Below are positions 7,331-15,698 of a stretch of DNA of 64,000 nt, piece after piece. Position numbers and translations under genes: made by a program. The notes under the pieces were generated by a model, which made no database searches, was not told where the DNA came from, and worked only from the letters and a program-made list of their open reading frames with translations. The DNA is taken from assembly GCA_019636845.1 (NCBI GenBank), contig JAHBWV010000001.1, positions 2,666,001-2,730,000 of the forward strand. The letters are read 5' to 3'. The stretch comes from Phycisphaeraceae bacterium (GTDB lineage: Bacteria > Planctomycetota > Phycisphaerae > Phycisphaerales > UBA1924). Each line of letters begins with the position of its first letter. Within the stretch, counting starts at the first letter, position 1.

Positions 7331-10300
7331 ATGAAGTATGGCGCTCGTGCGCTCGCGGCTGTCCTTCTGTCAGGACTGGCCGTCTCGGGTGCGTATGCAC
7401 AGGTTCAGCTTTCGAATCAATCGCCGGTGCACCCGGACAAGCGGGTTCAGGAAGCACGCGACAAGGAGCAGGGTTCGGTCAACGAGGCCCGTGCTCACGC
7501 CGAGTGGTGGTACGGACAAACCCGCGGCCCGGTTTCATCCGAACGCGTCATCTACGGCGCGGACAACCGTATCGAAGTCTGGCAAGAGACCGACCCGGTG
7601 CTCCGCCAGATGGCCGAGGCCGCGTGCGTTGTTGTTTTCCCGTCTGAACTCGTCAACAACGGCAACGGCACGTACACCCTGAACACGTCGCCGTGGACAA
7701 GCTCCGGCGGGACGCTCTGCGCGGATGAGCCCTTCCGGGGCCAGCCCCAGATCGGCTTCTGCTCCGGCTTCCTGGTCGGCACCGACATCGTCGCGACAGC
7801 GGGTCACTGCGTCGGATCAGGCGGAGTCACAGGCGCGACCAACGTCGCGTTCGTCTTCAACTTTGAGATCGATACGAGCGGCGGCTCCGCACCGACGATC
7901 GTCCCCGCCAGCGATGTCTACTTCGGCGTTGCCCAGATCAACCAGGCACTCGGCGGCGGACTCGATCACTCCATCGTGCGCGTTGACCGCACCGTCACGG
8001 GGCGGAACCCGGTTCCGATCCGGCGCAGCGGCACGATCAGCAACGGCGATCCGCTTGTCATGATCGGCCACCCAGTCGTCATCCCGAAGAAGATCGCTGG
8101 CGGCGCAGAGTGCAAAAACGCCAACGGCTCAACGCCCTGGTTCCAGTCGAACCTCGACGCCTACGGAGGCAACTCCGGATCGATGGTCGTCAACGCAAAC
8201 ACCTACGAGGTTGAGGGCATCCTCGTCCGCGGCGCGCCCGACTTCGTCACATCCGGCGGGTGCCGCGCGTCCAACAGAGTCCCTGATTCCGGCAACACCG
8301 GAGGTGGCCTCCAGTTCGAGGAATGCTCCAAGACCACCGCTTTCGCGAGCCACATCCCGCCGCTGGGCATGCAGGTCGCCCCGCTCGGCAACACGACGCA
8401 CATCGGCCTCGTGGGCGGCCCCTTCTCGCCAGCGAACGTCAGCTACACGCTGTCAAACCCCACCGGCGACCCGGTCAACTACTCCGTCTCGCTCGTGTCG
8501 CCGACCGGCAACGTTCTTATCAACGGCGGCACCGGCACGCTCTCGGGCTCTCTGCCCGCGAGCGGCAGCATCATCGTCACGGCATCTCTCGCCGCCGGCG
8601 CGAACGCGCTGGGCGCAGGCATCTACACGGACACCATCGCATTCAGCGACCTCTCCAACAGCCGCACGGTCGAAGCCGTCCACACGCTCGAGATCGGCCA
8701 GACGCTGGTGACGGTCTCGCCGGCGAGCAACCTGAACGCCTCCGGCCCGGTTGGCGGTCCGTTCTCGGCCTCTGGGTTGTACGTCATCACGAGCGAGCGT
8801 CCGACGCCGGTCTCGGTGCAGGTCTCGGCCGATCAGCCGTGGGTATCGCTCAACGGCGGCTCCGGTCCTGTGACTGTCGGCCTGACGGGTCTTGGCGATG
8901 AGGGCTCTGTGCTTATAGGCGTCGGCCCCGCTGCCGGCTCGCTCCCCGCGGGGATCCAGACCGCGACCGTCACGTTCCAGAATCTGACGAGCGGCGCGAC
9001 GTCGACTCGTTCGGTCGTCCTCGATGTCGGTCGCTATGTCTATCACTCGAACGATGTTCCCCGCCCGATCACCGACAACTCGAGCTTCGACAGCACGCTC
9101 AGCGTCTCTGACGCATACTGCATCGGCGATGTCGATGTCTCCGTGGACATCACACACACCTACAAAGGCGATCTCATCGTTGAGCTGATCTCGCCCGAGG
9201 GCACCGTGGTCCGCCTCCACAACCGTACAGGCGGCAGCGACGACAACATCATCCAGACCTACGACCAGGGCGTCATCAACCCCGACGGCCCCGGCTCTCT
9301 CGATGATTTCAGCGGAGAGATCGTGACCGGAACGTGGACACTCCGCGTCTCCGACAACGCGAGCATCGACACAGGCACGCTCAACGCGTGGTCACTCCGC
9401 ATCGCCACCAGCGGGCCGGTCTGCCCGCCCAGCGCGAGCAACGGTTCGATCATGACCATGCCCGGCACTCTTGAGACCATCACGCTCCAGGCCCTGAGCG
9501 GTGTCGGCAACCCCCTCGACTACATCATCACCTCGCTCCCCACGGTCGGCGCGCTGTGGGATCCCACAACCAACACCGGCATCCTCTCGGTTCCCCACAC
9601 GCTCGCGGGAGGCGGGAATCAGGTCTACTACAAGTCGTCCTACGCATCCTCTGGCTCCACCTCGTTCACGTTCAAGGCGAACGATGGCCTCGACAGCAAC
9701 ACAGCCACCGTCAACGTCGCGCTCACCAACGAGGGCATGGTCGCCCACTTCCCGCTCGACACCAACCCCGGCTGGACCACCATGGGACAGTGGGCGTGGG
9801 GCGTGCCCACCGGTGGCGGCTCAAACGGTGGAGATCCCACGTCGGGCTACACCGGGATGAACGTCTACGGCTACAACCTCGCCGGCGACTATCCCAACAA
9901 CCTCTCCCCCACCCAGTACCTCACCACAACGCCGATCAACGCGTCCAACGCCACGAACGTGCGCCTGAAGTTCTGGCGCCGCCTCGGCATCGAGAGCAGC
10001 ACATGGGATCAGGCCAACCTCCAGTACTCGACCAACGGCACGACATGGAACACGATCTGGCAGCACGCGAGCGGCTCATTCAATGAACTCGCGTGGACCG
10101 AGCAGGAGTACGCGCTCCCCTTGGCCAACAACGCCTCCACGCTCTATATCCGCTGGGGCATGGGCACCACCGACAGCTCCGTCACATACCCGGGCTGGAA
10201 CATCGACGACATCTCGATCATCGGTGACATGCCGATCCCGAAGCTCGCGGACTTCAACGGCGACACCCTCGTTGACATCCTCGACTTCCTCGACTTCCTC

Positions 10301-10411
10301 GACGCCTTCGGCTCGGAGCACCCCTCCGGCGACTACAACGCCGACGGACAGATCGACATCCTCGACTTCCTTGACTTCTTCGACGCCTTCGGCTTCGAGT
10401 GCTGCGACTGA
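7331..10411 (+). CDS. Secreted trypsin-like serine protease with P-domain and dockerin-like end
   Basis: This 1026-residue protein has a clear signal peptide ending at AYAQ near residue 24. A chymotrypsin/V8-like protease follows with TAGHC (His159), LDHSIV (Asp212) and GGNSGSM (Ser282). Residues about 345-560 hold two beta-sandwich repeats with VGGPFSxSxxxY motifs. Residues about 573-696 form a proprotein-convertase P-domain (VDISHTYKGDL-like, GTWTLRVSDNASIDTGTLN). A cadherin/Ig-like module and a MAM-like module (residues 805-975) come next. The end carries two EF-hand-like repeats, ADFNGDTLVDILDFLDFLDA and DYNADGQIDILDFLDFFDA, that resemble dockerin type I. It is likely exported and surface-attached or released. 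It is monocistronic, with hairpins after the stop. Confidence 0.88.
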   Translation: MKYGARALAAVLLSGLAVSGAYAQVQLSNQSPVHPDKRVQEARDKEQGSVNEARAHAEWWYGQTRGPVSSERVIYGADNRIEVWQETDPVLRQMAEAACVVVFPSELVNNGNGTYTLNTSPWTSSGGTLCADEPFRGQPQIGFCSGFLVGTDIVATAGHCVGSGGVTGATNVAFVFNFEIDTSGGSAPTIVPASDVYFGVAQINQALGGGLDHSIVRVDRTVTGRNPVPIRRSGTISNGDPLVMIGHPVVIPKKIAGGAECKNANGSTPWFQSNLDAYGGNSGSMVVNANTYEVEGILVRGAPDFVTSGGCRASNRVPDSGNTGGGLQFEECSKTTAFASHIPPLGMQVAPLGNTTHIGLVGGPFSPANVSYTLSNPTGDPVNYSVSLVSPTGNVLINGGTGTLSGSLPASGSIIVTASLAAGANALGAGIYTDTIAFSDLSNSRTVEAVHTLEIGQTLVTVSPASNLNASGPVGGPFSASGLYVITSERPTPVSVQVSADQPWVSLNGGSGPVTVGLTGLGDEGSVLIGVGPAAGSLPAGIQTATVTFQNLTSGATSTRSVVLDVGRYVYHSNDVPRPITDNSSFDSTLSVSDAYCIGDVDVSVDITHTYKGDLIVELISPEGTVVRLHNRTGGSDDNIIQTYDQGVINPDGPGSLDDFSGEIVTGTWTLRVSDNASIDTGTLNAWSLRIATSGPVCPPSASNGSIMTMPGTLETITLQALSGVGNPLDYIITSLPTVGALWDPTTNTGILSVPHTLAGGGNQVYYKSSYASSGSTSFTFKANDGLDSNTATVNVALTNEGMVAHFPLDTNPGWTTMGQWAWGVPTGGGSNGGDPTSGYTGMNVYGYNLAGDYPNNLSPTQYLTTTPINASNATNVRLKFWRRLGIESSTWDQANLQYSTNGTTWNTIWQHASGSFNELAWTEQEYALPLANNASTLYIRWGMGTTDSSVTYPGWNIDDISIIGDMPIPKLADFNGDTLVDILDFLDFLDAFGSEHPSGDYNADGQIDILDFLDFFDAFGFECCD

Positions 10412-10419
10412 TCCCCTCC

Positions 10420-10447
10420 GATCACACCCCGCTACCGGGGCGTGATC
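10420..10447 (+). terminator. Hairpin just after the protease gene
   Basis: Arms GATCACACCCCG and CGGGGCGTGATC pair over 12 positions with a single A-C mismatch and a CTAC loop. It lies 8 bp after the protease stop. Only a weak T-rich stretch follows, so it is a probable but not classical intrinsic terminator. Confidence 0.5.
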
Positions 10448-10523
10448 ACACCTTGCCCCTTCTCGCGGGCGTGCCGAACTCGTGGCGGCACGCTCGCTTT
10501 CTCTTTCTACGACAGGCACACAC

Positions 10524-10555
10524 AGCAGCGGGAGCCGCCGTCGGCTCCCGCTGCT
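10524..10555. terminator. Perfect 14-bp hairpin between convergent genes
   Basis: Arms AGCAGCGGGAGCCG and CGGCTCCCGCTGCT are exact complements with a 4-base CCGT loop. It lies between the convergent protease and sulfurtransferase genes and is symmetric, so it could stop transcription from both sides. Neither strand has a long U-tract. Confidence 0.6.
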
Positions 10556-10583
10556 ACGCCTTCATCTGTACATCGCGAGGCGA

Positions 10584-11429
10584 TCAACGCTCGATCGGCA
10601 CGCCCACCATGCTCCCGTACTCCGTCCATGATCCGTCGTAGTTCCTCACATCCTTAAGTCCGAGCAGGTAGCGAAGCACAAACCAGGTATGGCTCGACCG
10701 CTCGCCGATGCGGCAGTACGCGATCGTGGGCTTCTCGGGATCGACCGCGGCCCCCTTCAGGTAGATCTCGCGCAGCTCGTCGATCGGCTTGAACGTGCCG
10801 TCCTTCTGCACGGCGGTCGCCCACGGCACGCTCCGCGCCCCGGGCACGTGCCCTGCGCGCTGCGCTGTCTCGGTCATGCCAGGCGGGGCAATCACCTTGC
10901 CGCTGAACTCGTCGGGGCTGCGCACATCGATGAGGTTCGCGCCGCGCGACTTCACCGCGCCGAGCACGTCCGTGACCATCGCTCGGAGCGAAAGGTCCGG
11001 CTCGGACGCTGCGTATGTGGTCGGCCTCACCTGCGTCGGCTCCACAGTCAGTTCCTTGTCGTCTTCCGCGAGCCACTTGGCACGCCCGCCGTTCATCAGC
11101 CGCACGTCTTTGTGGCCATAGAGCTTGAAGAGCCAGAAGGCGTACGCCGCGAACCAGTTGTTGTTGTCGCCATAGAGGATCACCGTGTCGGCGTTCGAGA
11201 CCCCGGCCTCCGAGAGAAGCCGCTCAAACTCGGCTTTCGTGGGGATATCGCGTCGGACCTGGTCCTGCAGCTGGGTCTGCCAGTTGAAGCCGACCGCCCC
11301 TCTGATGTGCCCGGCGTCGTACGCCTTCGTGTCCACATCCACTTCGACGAGCCGTATGCCCGGCCTGCCCAGATTCTCCTTGACCCAATCGGTCGAGACC
11401 AGCACTGACTGATCCGCGTACGCACCCAT
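10584..11429 (-). CDS. sseA: Thiosulfate/3-mercaptopyruvate sulfurtransferase (tandem rhodanese)
   Basis: The 281-residue protein consists of two rhodanese domains. The N-terminal one (residues about 1-130) has VLVSTDWVKENL, YDAGHIRGAVGF and VILYGDNNNWFAAYAFW, an inactive domain with Asp in place of Cys. The C-terminal domain (about 150-281) has LIDVRSPDEFSGK, RAGHVPGARSVPW and the active loop YCRIGERSSHTWF containing the catalytic Cys. It transfers sulfur from thiosulfate or mercaptopyruvate to cyanide or thiols; the CRxGxRS loop favours thiosulfate-type enzymes, but substrate is not certain. A gene for a cysteine synthase-like enzyme lies upstream on the same strand, consistent with a sulfur-metabolism pair, separated by an 8-bp tandem repeat tract. 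Confidence 0.87.
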   Translation of the reverse strand: MGAYADQSVLVSTDWVKENLGRPGIRLVEVDVDTKAYDAGHIRGAVGFNWQTQLQDQVRRDIPTKAEFERLLSEAGVSNADTVILYGDNNNWFAAYAFWLFKLYGHKDVRLMNGGRAKWLAEDDKELTVEPTQVRPTTYAASEPDLSLRAMVTDVLGAVKSRGANLIDVRSPDEFSGKVIAPPGMTETAQRAGHVPGARSVPWATAVQKDGTFKPIDELREIYLKGAAVDPEKPTIAYCRIGERSSHTWFVLRYLLGLKDVRNYDGSWTEYGSMVGVPIER

Positions 11430-11440
11430 GACATTCCTCC

Positions 11441-11488
11441 TGACTTTGTGACTTTGTGACTTGGCGTCTTTGTGACTTCCTGACTCTC
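11441..11488. repeat. Six degenerate 8-bp tandem repeats (TGACTTTG-like)
   Basis: The units read TGACTTTG, TGACTTTG, TGACTTGG, CGTCTTTG, TGACTTCC and TGACTCTC without interruption. They fill almost the whole gap between the cysteine synthase stop and the sulfurtransferase start. The unit matches the tract at 4660-4691, pointing to a recurrent intergenic repeat family. Confidence 0.75.
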
Positions 11489-11490
11489 CG

Positions 11491-12453
11491 CTACGCCTCA
11501 GTCCCCTCCTTCAACGCCGGAACGTGCCTCAGCATGCTCGACATGTACTTGAAGATGCTGTCGCAGAAGATCATCACGCCGAAGCCCACCGGCCCGCGCG
11601 AAGCGACACGCTTCGCCCCCTCGAAGATCAGCCCGCTGCTCGGCCCTGCGAGCAGCCCCTCGCGCTGCGCGAGTTCCATCGCGCCCGTGTACGCCCGCTC
11701 GAAGTCAATCTCGATCACCTCGTCAACAAGCGACTCGTCGTACAGCTTCGTCACATGCAACTCGCTCTTGTTGCGGATCCCGGGGACATCGTGCCCCTCG
11801 GAGGGCTGGATCGCGACGATCCTGATGCCGGGGTTCTTCTGCTTCAGGAACGTCGCACATCCCGTCACCGTGCCGCACGTGCCGAGGGAGGTGAACAGGT
11901 GCGTGATCTTCCCGTCTGTCTGGCGCCAGATCTCCGGCCCCGTAGTTCTGATGTGCGCCTCAACGTTGGCGCGATTCTCGTACTGGTTCGGCATGACGTA
12001 CCGATCGGGCTGCGCCTTCGCGTGCGTCCGTGCCATGCCGATAGCGCCGTCACCCATCCCGGGGCTCGGGCAGAGATTGTCGTTGATGACATCAAGCTCC
12101 GCGCCGGCGAGTTTGAGCAGCGCCTTCTTCTCCAAGGGCACTTTGTTCGGCACAACGGCCCGCATGCCGTATCCCTTCACCGAGGCGATCGCCGCGAGGG
12201 AGAGCCCCGTGTTGCCGCTCGTCGGCTCAACGATGGACTTCCCTGCCGAGATCCGCCCCTCACGCTCCAATGCTTCGATGAGCGCGGATGCCGCGCGGTC
12301 CTTGACGGATCCGAAGGGATTCATCCACTCGAGTTTCGCCCAGAGCGTCGAGCCCTCCGGCGAGAGCCGATTGAGACGCACCAGCGGCGATGGATTCTCC
12401 TCGCTCGGCAGCATCTCAAGAACGCTCTCGTACACGCGTGCGCCATGGTCCAT
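11491..12453 (-). CDS. PLP-dependent cysteine synthase / cystathionine beta-synthase family enzyme
   Basis: This is a fold-type II PLP enzyme of 320 residues. The Schiff-base lysine is Lys51 in MNPFGSVKDRA, the substrate loop is TSGNTGLSLA near residue 78, and the phosphate-binding loop is SLGTCGTVTG near residue 190. The C-terminal EGLLAGPSSGLIFEGA matches the family. O-acetylserine sulfhydrylases and CBS core domains share these motifs; the NPFGSVKDR variant and MPNQYENRAN allow either, so I do not assign a symbol. There is no C-terminal CBS-pair domain. It precedes the sulfurtransferase gene on the same strand by about 60 bp, suggesting a common sulfur role. Confidence 0.85.
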   Translation of the reverse strand: MDHGARVYESVLEMLPSEENPSPLVRLNRLSPEGSTLWAKLEWMNPFGSVKDRAASALIEALEREGRISAGKSIVEPTSGNTGLSLAAIASVKGYGMRAVVPNKVPLEKKALLKLAGAELDVINDNLCPSPGMGDGAIGMARTHAKAQPDRYVMPNQYENRANVEAHIRTTGPEIWRQTDGKITHLFTSLGTCGTVTGCATFLKQKNPGIRIVAIQPSEGHDVPGIRNKSELHVTKLYDESLVDEVIEIDFERAYTGAMELAQREGLLAGPSSGLIFEGAKRVASRGPVGFGVMIFCDSIFKYMSSMLRHVPALKEGTEA

Positions 12454-12818
12454 GAATCAGCCCCTCGATCGACGCGGCGGCAACCGGCCCTGATGCCGAT
12501 CCGAACGCGCCGAGCACACAGGTCCGCGAGCGAACACTCCGCCGCTCATCCACTCAGATGCAATGACTTTCAAACGGGAAACAGAAGTCCGCCGAAGAAA
12601 CGGCCCGAGCTCAACAACAACACGAGGTCGCGCCGGAGGCGTCGAACCGGTGGAGCACGGACTTGGGCGGAGTGACTTCCATCATGCCAAACGTAGTAGG
12701 CACGGCCCGCCGCCTTGTCCACGCCAACATCGAATGACACGCAGCACCCGCCCGGAATCCCCGGAAACGCTCGCTTACGGGCGGCATCCGATCGCGCATC
12801 ACGCTCGAACACTCGCGT
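12454..12818. other. Intergenic region without recognisable gene
   Basis: This 365-bp divergent intergenic segment separates the cysteine synthase gene (minus) and the membrane/peroxiredoxin fusion (plus). Open frames crossing it run into neighbouring genes in the wrong frame and show no recognisable motif. It presumably contains promoters for both directions, but I see no convincing -35/-10 pair, hairpin or repeat. Confidence 0.4.
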
Positions 12819-13814
12819 ATGGCCGACCAGATCACCACCACGTCTCAGGCCTCGCGGCGCGGCCACACGCCTCCTTGGATGGGGGCAGCGCTCCGCATCG
12901 CCGGCGTCTACAACATCATTTGGGGCGCGTGGGCTGTCCTCGATCCTCGCTTCCCATTCATCTTCCTGGGCGCACCCGTCCCCACCGATACCTTCATCTG
13001 GCAGTGCCTCGGCATGGTGATCGGCGTCTACGGGCTCGGCTACTGGCTCGCGGCATCGAACCCCGCACGCCACTGGCCGATCGTGCTGGTCGGCTTGCTC
13101 GGAAAGATCTTCGGCCCCATCGGATTCGTCTGGACGGCCCTCATCACGCGCGATGCGCCAGCCGAACTCTGGCCGATGCTCATCGCCAACGATCTGGTGT
13201 GGTGGATCCCCTTCACCCTCATCCTTGCACACGCGTGGCGGGCCAATGAGGCAACTCGACTCTCACGCATCGCCACAGTTGACACCTCCGCCGACCGCGC
13301 CGCCCCCATCGCAGCGCTCATGTCTGAGGCAAGGGCATCGGATGGACGCACGCTCCGCGAGATCTCTGACGAGGGACCGGCACTTGTGGTCTTCCTCAGG
13401 CATATCGGCTGCACGTTCTGCCGCGAGGCAGTGGCCGATCTCGCCCGCATGAAGCCCCGGCTTGATGCGAGCAAGGTTTCGATCGTGCTCATTCACATGA
13501 GCGAGCCGAAACGTGCCGGCGCGTACTTTGCCACGATGGGACTCGCCCAGACCCCTCACATCTCGGATCCTGACCGCTCGTTGTACCGGGCGTTCGAGCT
13601 TCAACGCGGACGCCTCGGTGCGCTCTTCGGGGCGCGCGTCTGGGTCCGGGGCCTTCGGGCAGGTCTGATCGACGGGCATGGCGTGGGACGGCTTGAGGGC
13701 GACGGCTTCCAGATGCCCGGAGCGTTTCTGGTTCACCGGGGCCGGATCTTGCGGGCCTTCCGCCATGAGTCGGCCTCCGACCGCCCCGATTACTGCGAGC
13801 TCGCGGGGGCCTGA
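12819..13814 (+). CDS. Four-TM membrane domain fused to an AhpC/TSA_2-type thioredoxin-like domain
   Basis: The 331-residue protein has two parts. Residues about 22-142 contain four hydrophobic segments (AALRIAGVYNIIWGAWAVL, WQCLGMVIGVYGLGYWLA, WPIVLVGLLGKIFGPIGFVW, LVWWIPFTLILAHAW), similar to small DoxX-like membrane proteins. Residues about 165-331 are a peroxiredoxin-like domain of the AhpC/TSA_2 (SelL/PRXL2) type with FLRHIGCTFCREAV, so Cys198 and Cys201 form a CxxC redox site. The strand order and the VLIHMSEPKRAGAYF segment fit that family. I infer a membrane-anchored thiol oxidoreductase facing the cytoplasm. No partner reductase lies nearby. Confidence 0.75.
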   Translation: MADQITTTSQASRRGHTPPWMGAALRIAGVYNIIWGAWAVLDPRFPFIFLGAPVPTDTFIWQCLGMVIGVYGLGYWLAASNPARHWPIVLVGLLGKIFGPIGFVWTALITRDAPAELWPMLIANDLVWWIPFTLILAHAWRANEATRLSRIATVDTSADRAAPIAALMSEARASDGRTLREISDEGPALVVFLRHIGCTFCREAVADLARMKPRLDASKVSIVLIHMSEPKRAGAYFATMGLAQTPHISDPDRSLYRAFELQRGRLGALFGARVWVRGLRAGLIDGHGVGRLEGDGFQMPGAFLVHRGRILRAFRHESASDRPDYCELAGA

Positions 13815-13919
13815 CCAGAAGAGCCCGTCGCACCCGCCCGCGCAACTCTGGCTCGCGCGCACCAGGCCGGATCAAGCCCACAGCCCCTCCACCGGATGGT
13901 CCCTATCATCACGGTTCTT

Positions 13920-15506
13920 ATGCCAGTCCCACGCATCGCCATCATCGGCCGACCGAACGTCGGCAAGAGTTCGCTCCTCAACATGCTCGCGGGCGACAAG
14001 GTCTCGATCGTCGATGACGCTCCGGGCGTGACGCGCGACCGTGTCTCCGTCCTCATCGACCTGCCCAGCCACCACGAGGGCGAGCCCGAACGCACCGTCG
14101 AACTCACCGACACGGGCGGCTATGGCGTCTACGTCGCAGAGGGCGAGCGTTTCGACGATGTCGGAGCCGATCTCTCGAAACTCTCCAAGGACATCGAGGC
14201 CCAGATCGCCGAAGCAATCTCGTCGGCAGACGTCATCCTGTTCTGCATCGACGCTCAGGCGGGGATCACTCCTCTTGACGAGCACATCGCTCGGCTGCTT
14301 CGCGAGCAGCGGCTTGGCACGCGTCAGCGAGAGGGGCACGTCGTGCCCGTCCACATCGTCGCCACCAAGACGGACGGCCCCCGGTGGGAGGCCCACGCGT
14401 TCGAGATCGCCGCGCTCGGCTTCGGCGATCCGATCCTCTGCTCCGCGCGCACAAACTATCTCCGCCGCGAGATGCGCGAGAAGCTGTTCGATCTGCTGCC
14501 GCCCGCGGAGCCGGGGGACAACGATGGCGTGCTGGTCGATCTGAAGATCGCGATTGTCGGCAAGCGCAACGCGGGTAAGTCCTCGCTCGTGAACGCGCTC
14601 GCTGGCGAGCCCCGCGTGATCGTCTCTGAGATCGCGGGCACGACGCGCGACGCGGTCGATGTCAGGATCCAGGCCGGTGACAAGTCGGTGATGCTGATCG
14701 ACACCGCCGGCCTCCGCCGCAAGAAGTCGTTCACCGGCGCCATCGAGTGGTACGCGTTCGATCGCGCCAAGCGTGCCATCGAGCGCGCCGATGTTGTCTT
14801 CATGCTGATCGATGCCACCGAGCCCGTGTCGCAGGTCGATCAGCAGATGGCGATGCTCATCCAGAAGTCTTTCAAGCCCTGCGTGATCGTCGTGAACAAG
14901 TGGGACATGATCGCGGGCCGCAAGAACGACAAGGGACGCGAGATCTCTCCGGCCGACTACCACGCGTACCTCCAGAAGGAGCTCCGCGGGCTCGATTTCG
15001 CGCCGATCGTCGTGATCTCGACCGCCACGGGCCTCAACCTCAAGGCCCCCATCAAGGTCGCGTTCGATCTCTTCGAGCAGGCCGGGCAGCGCGTCCCCAC
15101 CGGCCAGCTCAACCGGCTCCTCGAATCGATCCTCGCCCAACGCGGCCCCTCCTCCAAGCTCGGCACCATCGCCAGAGTCTTCTACGCCGCGCAGGTCCGC
15201 ACACACCCCCCCACCATCGCAATGGTCGTCAACCACCCGCAACTCTTCAACGCCAACTACATGCGCTACATGCTCGGACGATTCCGCGACGCGCTCCCCT
15301 TCGAAGAGGTGCCGATCCGGATCCTGGTCCGGGGTCGCAAGCGCGGCGAAGAGATGCACACCACCGAGCACCTCAAGGGTCGGGTGCAGCGCGAGCAGCC
15401 GCTCGTCCAGCACATGGATTCCGAGGCCCTCACTGAGCAGGACATCGCCGAGATCCTCAATGAAGAGGCCGGCGACGACGCTGAGGCGTACTTCGATCAG
15501 GAATGA
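13920..15506 (+). CDS. der: Ribosome biogenesis GTPase Der
   Basis: Der (EngA) is the two-GTPase-domain protein needed for 50S subunit assembly. Domain 1 shows GRPNVGKSSL (P-loop), a DTGG switch II motif and TKTDG in place of the usual NKxD. Domain 2 shows GKRNAGKSSL, DTAG and NKWD. The C-terminal KH-like domain includes PTGQLNRLLE and IRILVRGRKR. The total of 528 residues is longer than the usual 440-490, partly because of loops in the first domain and an acidic tail ending EEAGDDAEAYFDQE. I start at the ATG at 13920, directly before the first P-loop strand. Two in-frame upstream codons (13896) are less likely. Confidence 0.93.
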   Translation: MPVPRIAIIGRPNVGKSSLLNMLAGDKVSIVDDAPGVTRDRVSVLIDLPSHHEGEPERTVELTDTGGYGVYVAEGERFDDVGADLSKLSKDIEAQIAEAISSADVILFCIDAQAGITPLDEHIARLLREQRLGTRQREGHVVPVHIVATKTDGPRWEAHAFEIAALGFGDPILCSARTNYLRREMREKLFDLLPPAEPGDNDGVLVDLKIAIVGKRNAGKSSLVNALAGEPRVIVSEIAGTTRDAVDVRIQAGDKSVMLIDTAGLRRKKSFTGAIEWYAFDRAKRAIERADVVFMLIDATEPVSQVDQQMAMLIQKSFKPCVIVVNKWDMIAGRKNDKGREISPADYHAYLQKELRGLDFAPIVVISTATGLNLKAPIKVAFDLFEQAGQRVPTGQLNRLLESILAQRGPSSKLGTIARVFYAAQVRTHPPTIAMVVNHPQLFNANYMRYMLGRFRDALPFEEVPIRILVRGRKRGEEMHTTEHLKGRVQREQPLVQHMDSEALTEQDIAEILNEEAGDDAEAYFDQE

Positions 15507-15698
15507 GCTATCGGTTCGCATGCAGTTTGCACGAACGATTTGCGACATAACGAGGGACGTTCGCCGTACGTTCCGTGTGGATGACTTCGAGGAGCCCACC
15601 CCCTACGTTCACCCCCATGCGCGCGCTGCTCCCCCACGATGTTGGAGGCTTCAAGCGTCCGGTTCCGGATGCACAGCGCGGGCCGGAGTGTGGAACAC

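Noticed and set aside
12563..13249. Open frames on both strands across the 12454-12818 gap
   Set aside because: They run into the membrane/peroxiredoxin fusion in the wrong frame and contain no recognisable domain.
13872..15599. 575-residue antisense frame over der
   Set aside because: Der has clear GTPase motifs on the plus strand; the antisense product is His/Asp-rich without motifs, typical of GC-rich shadow frames.
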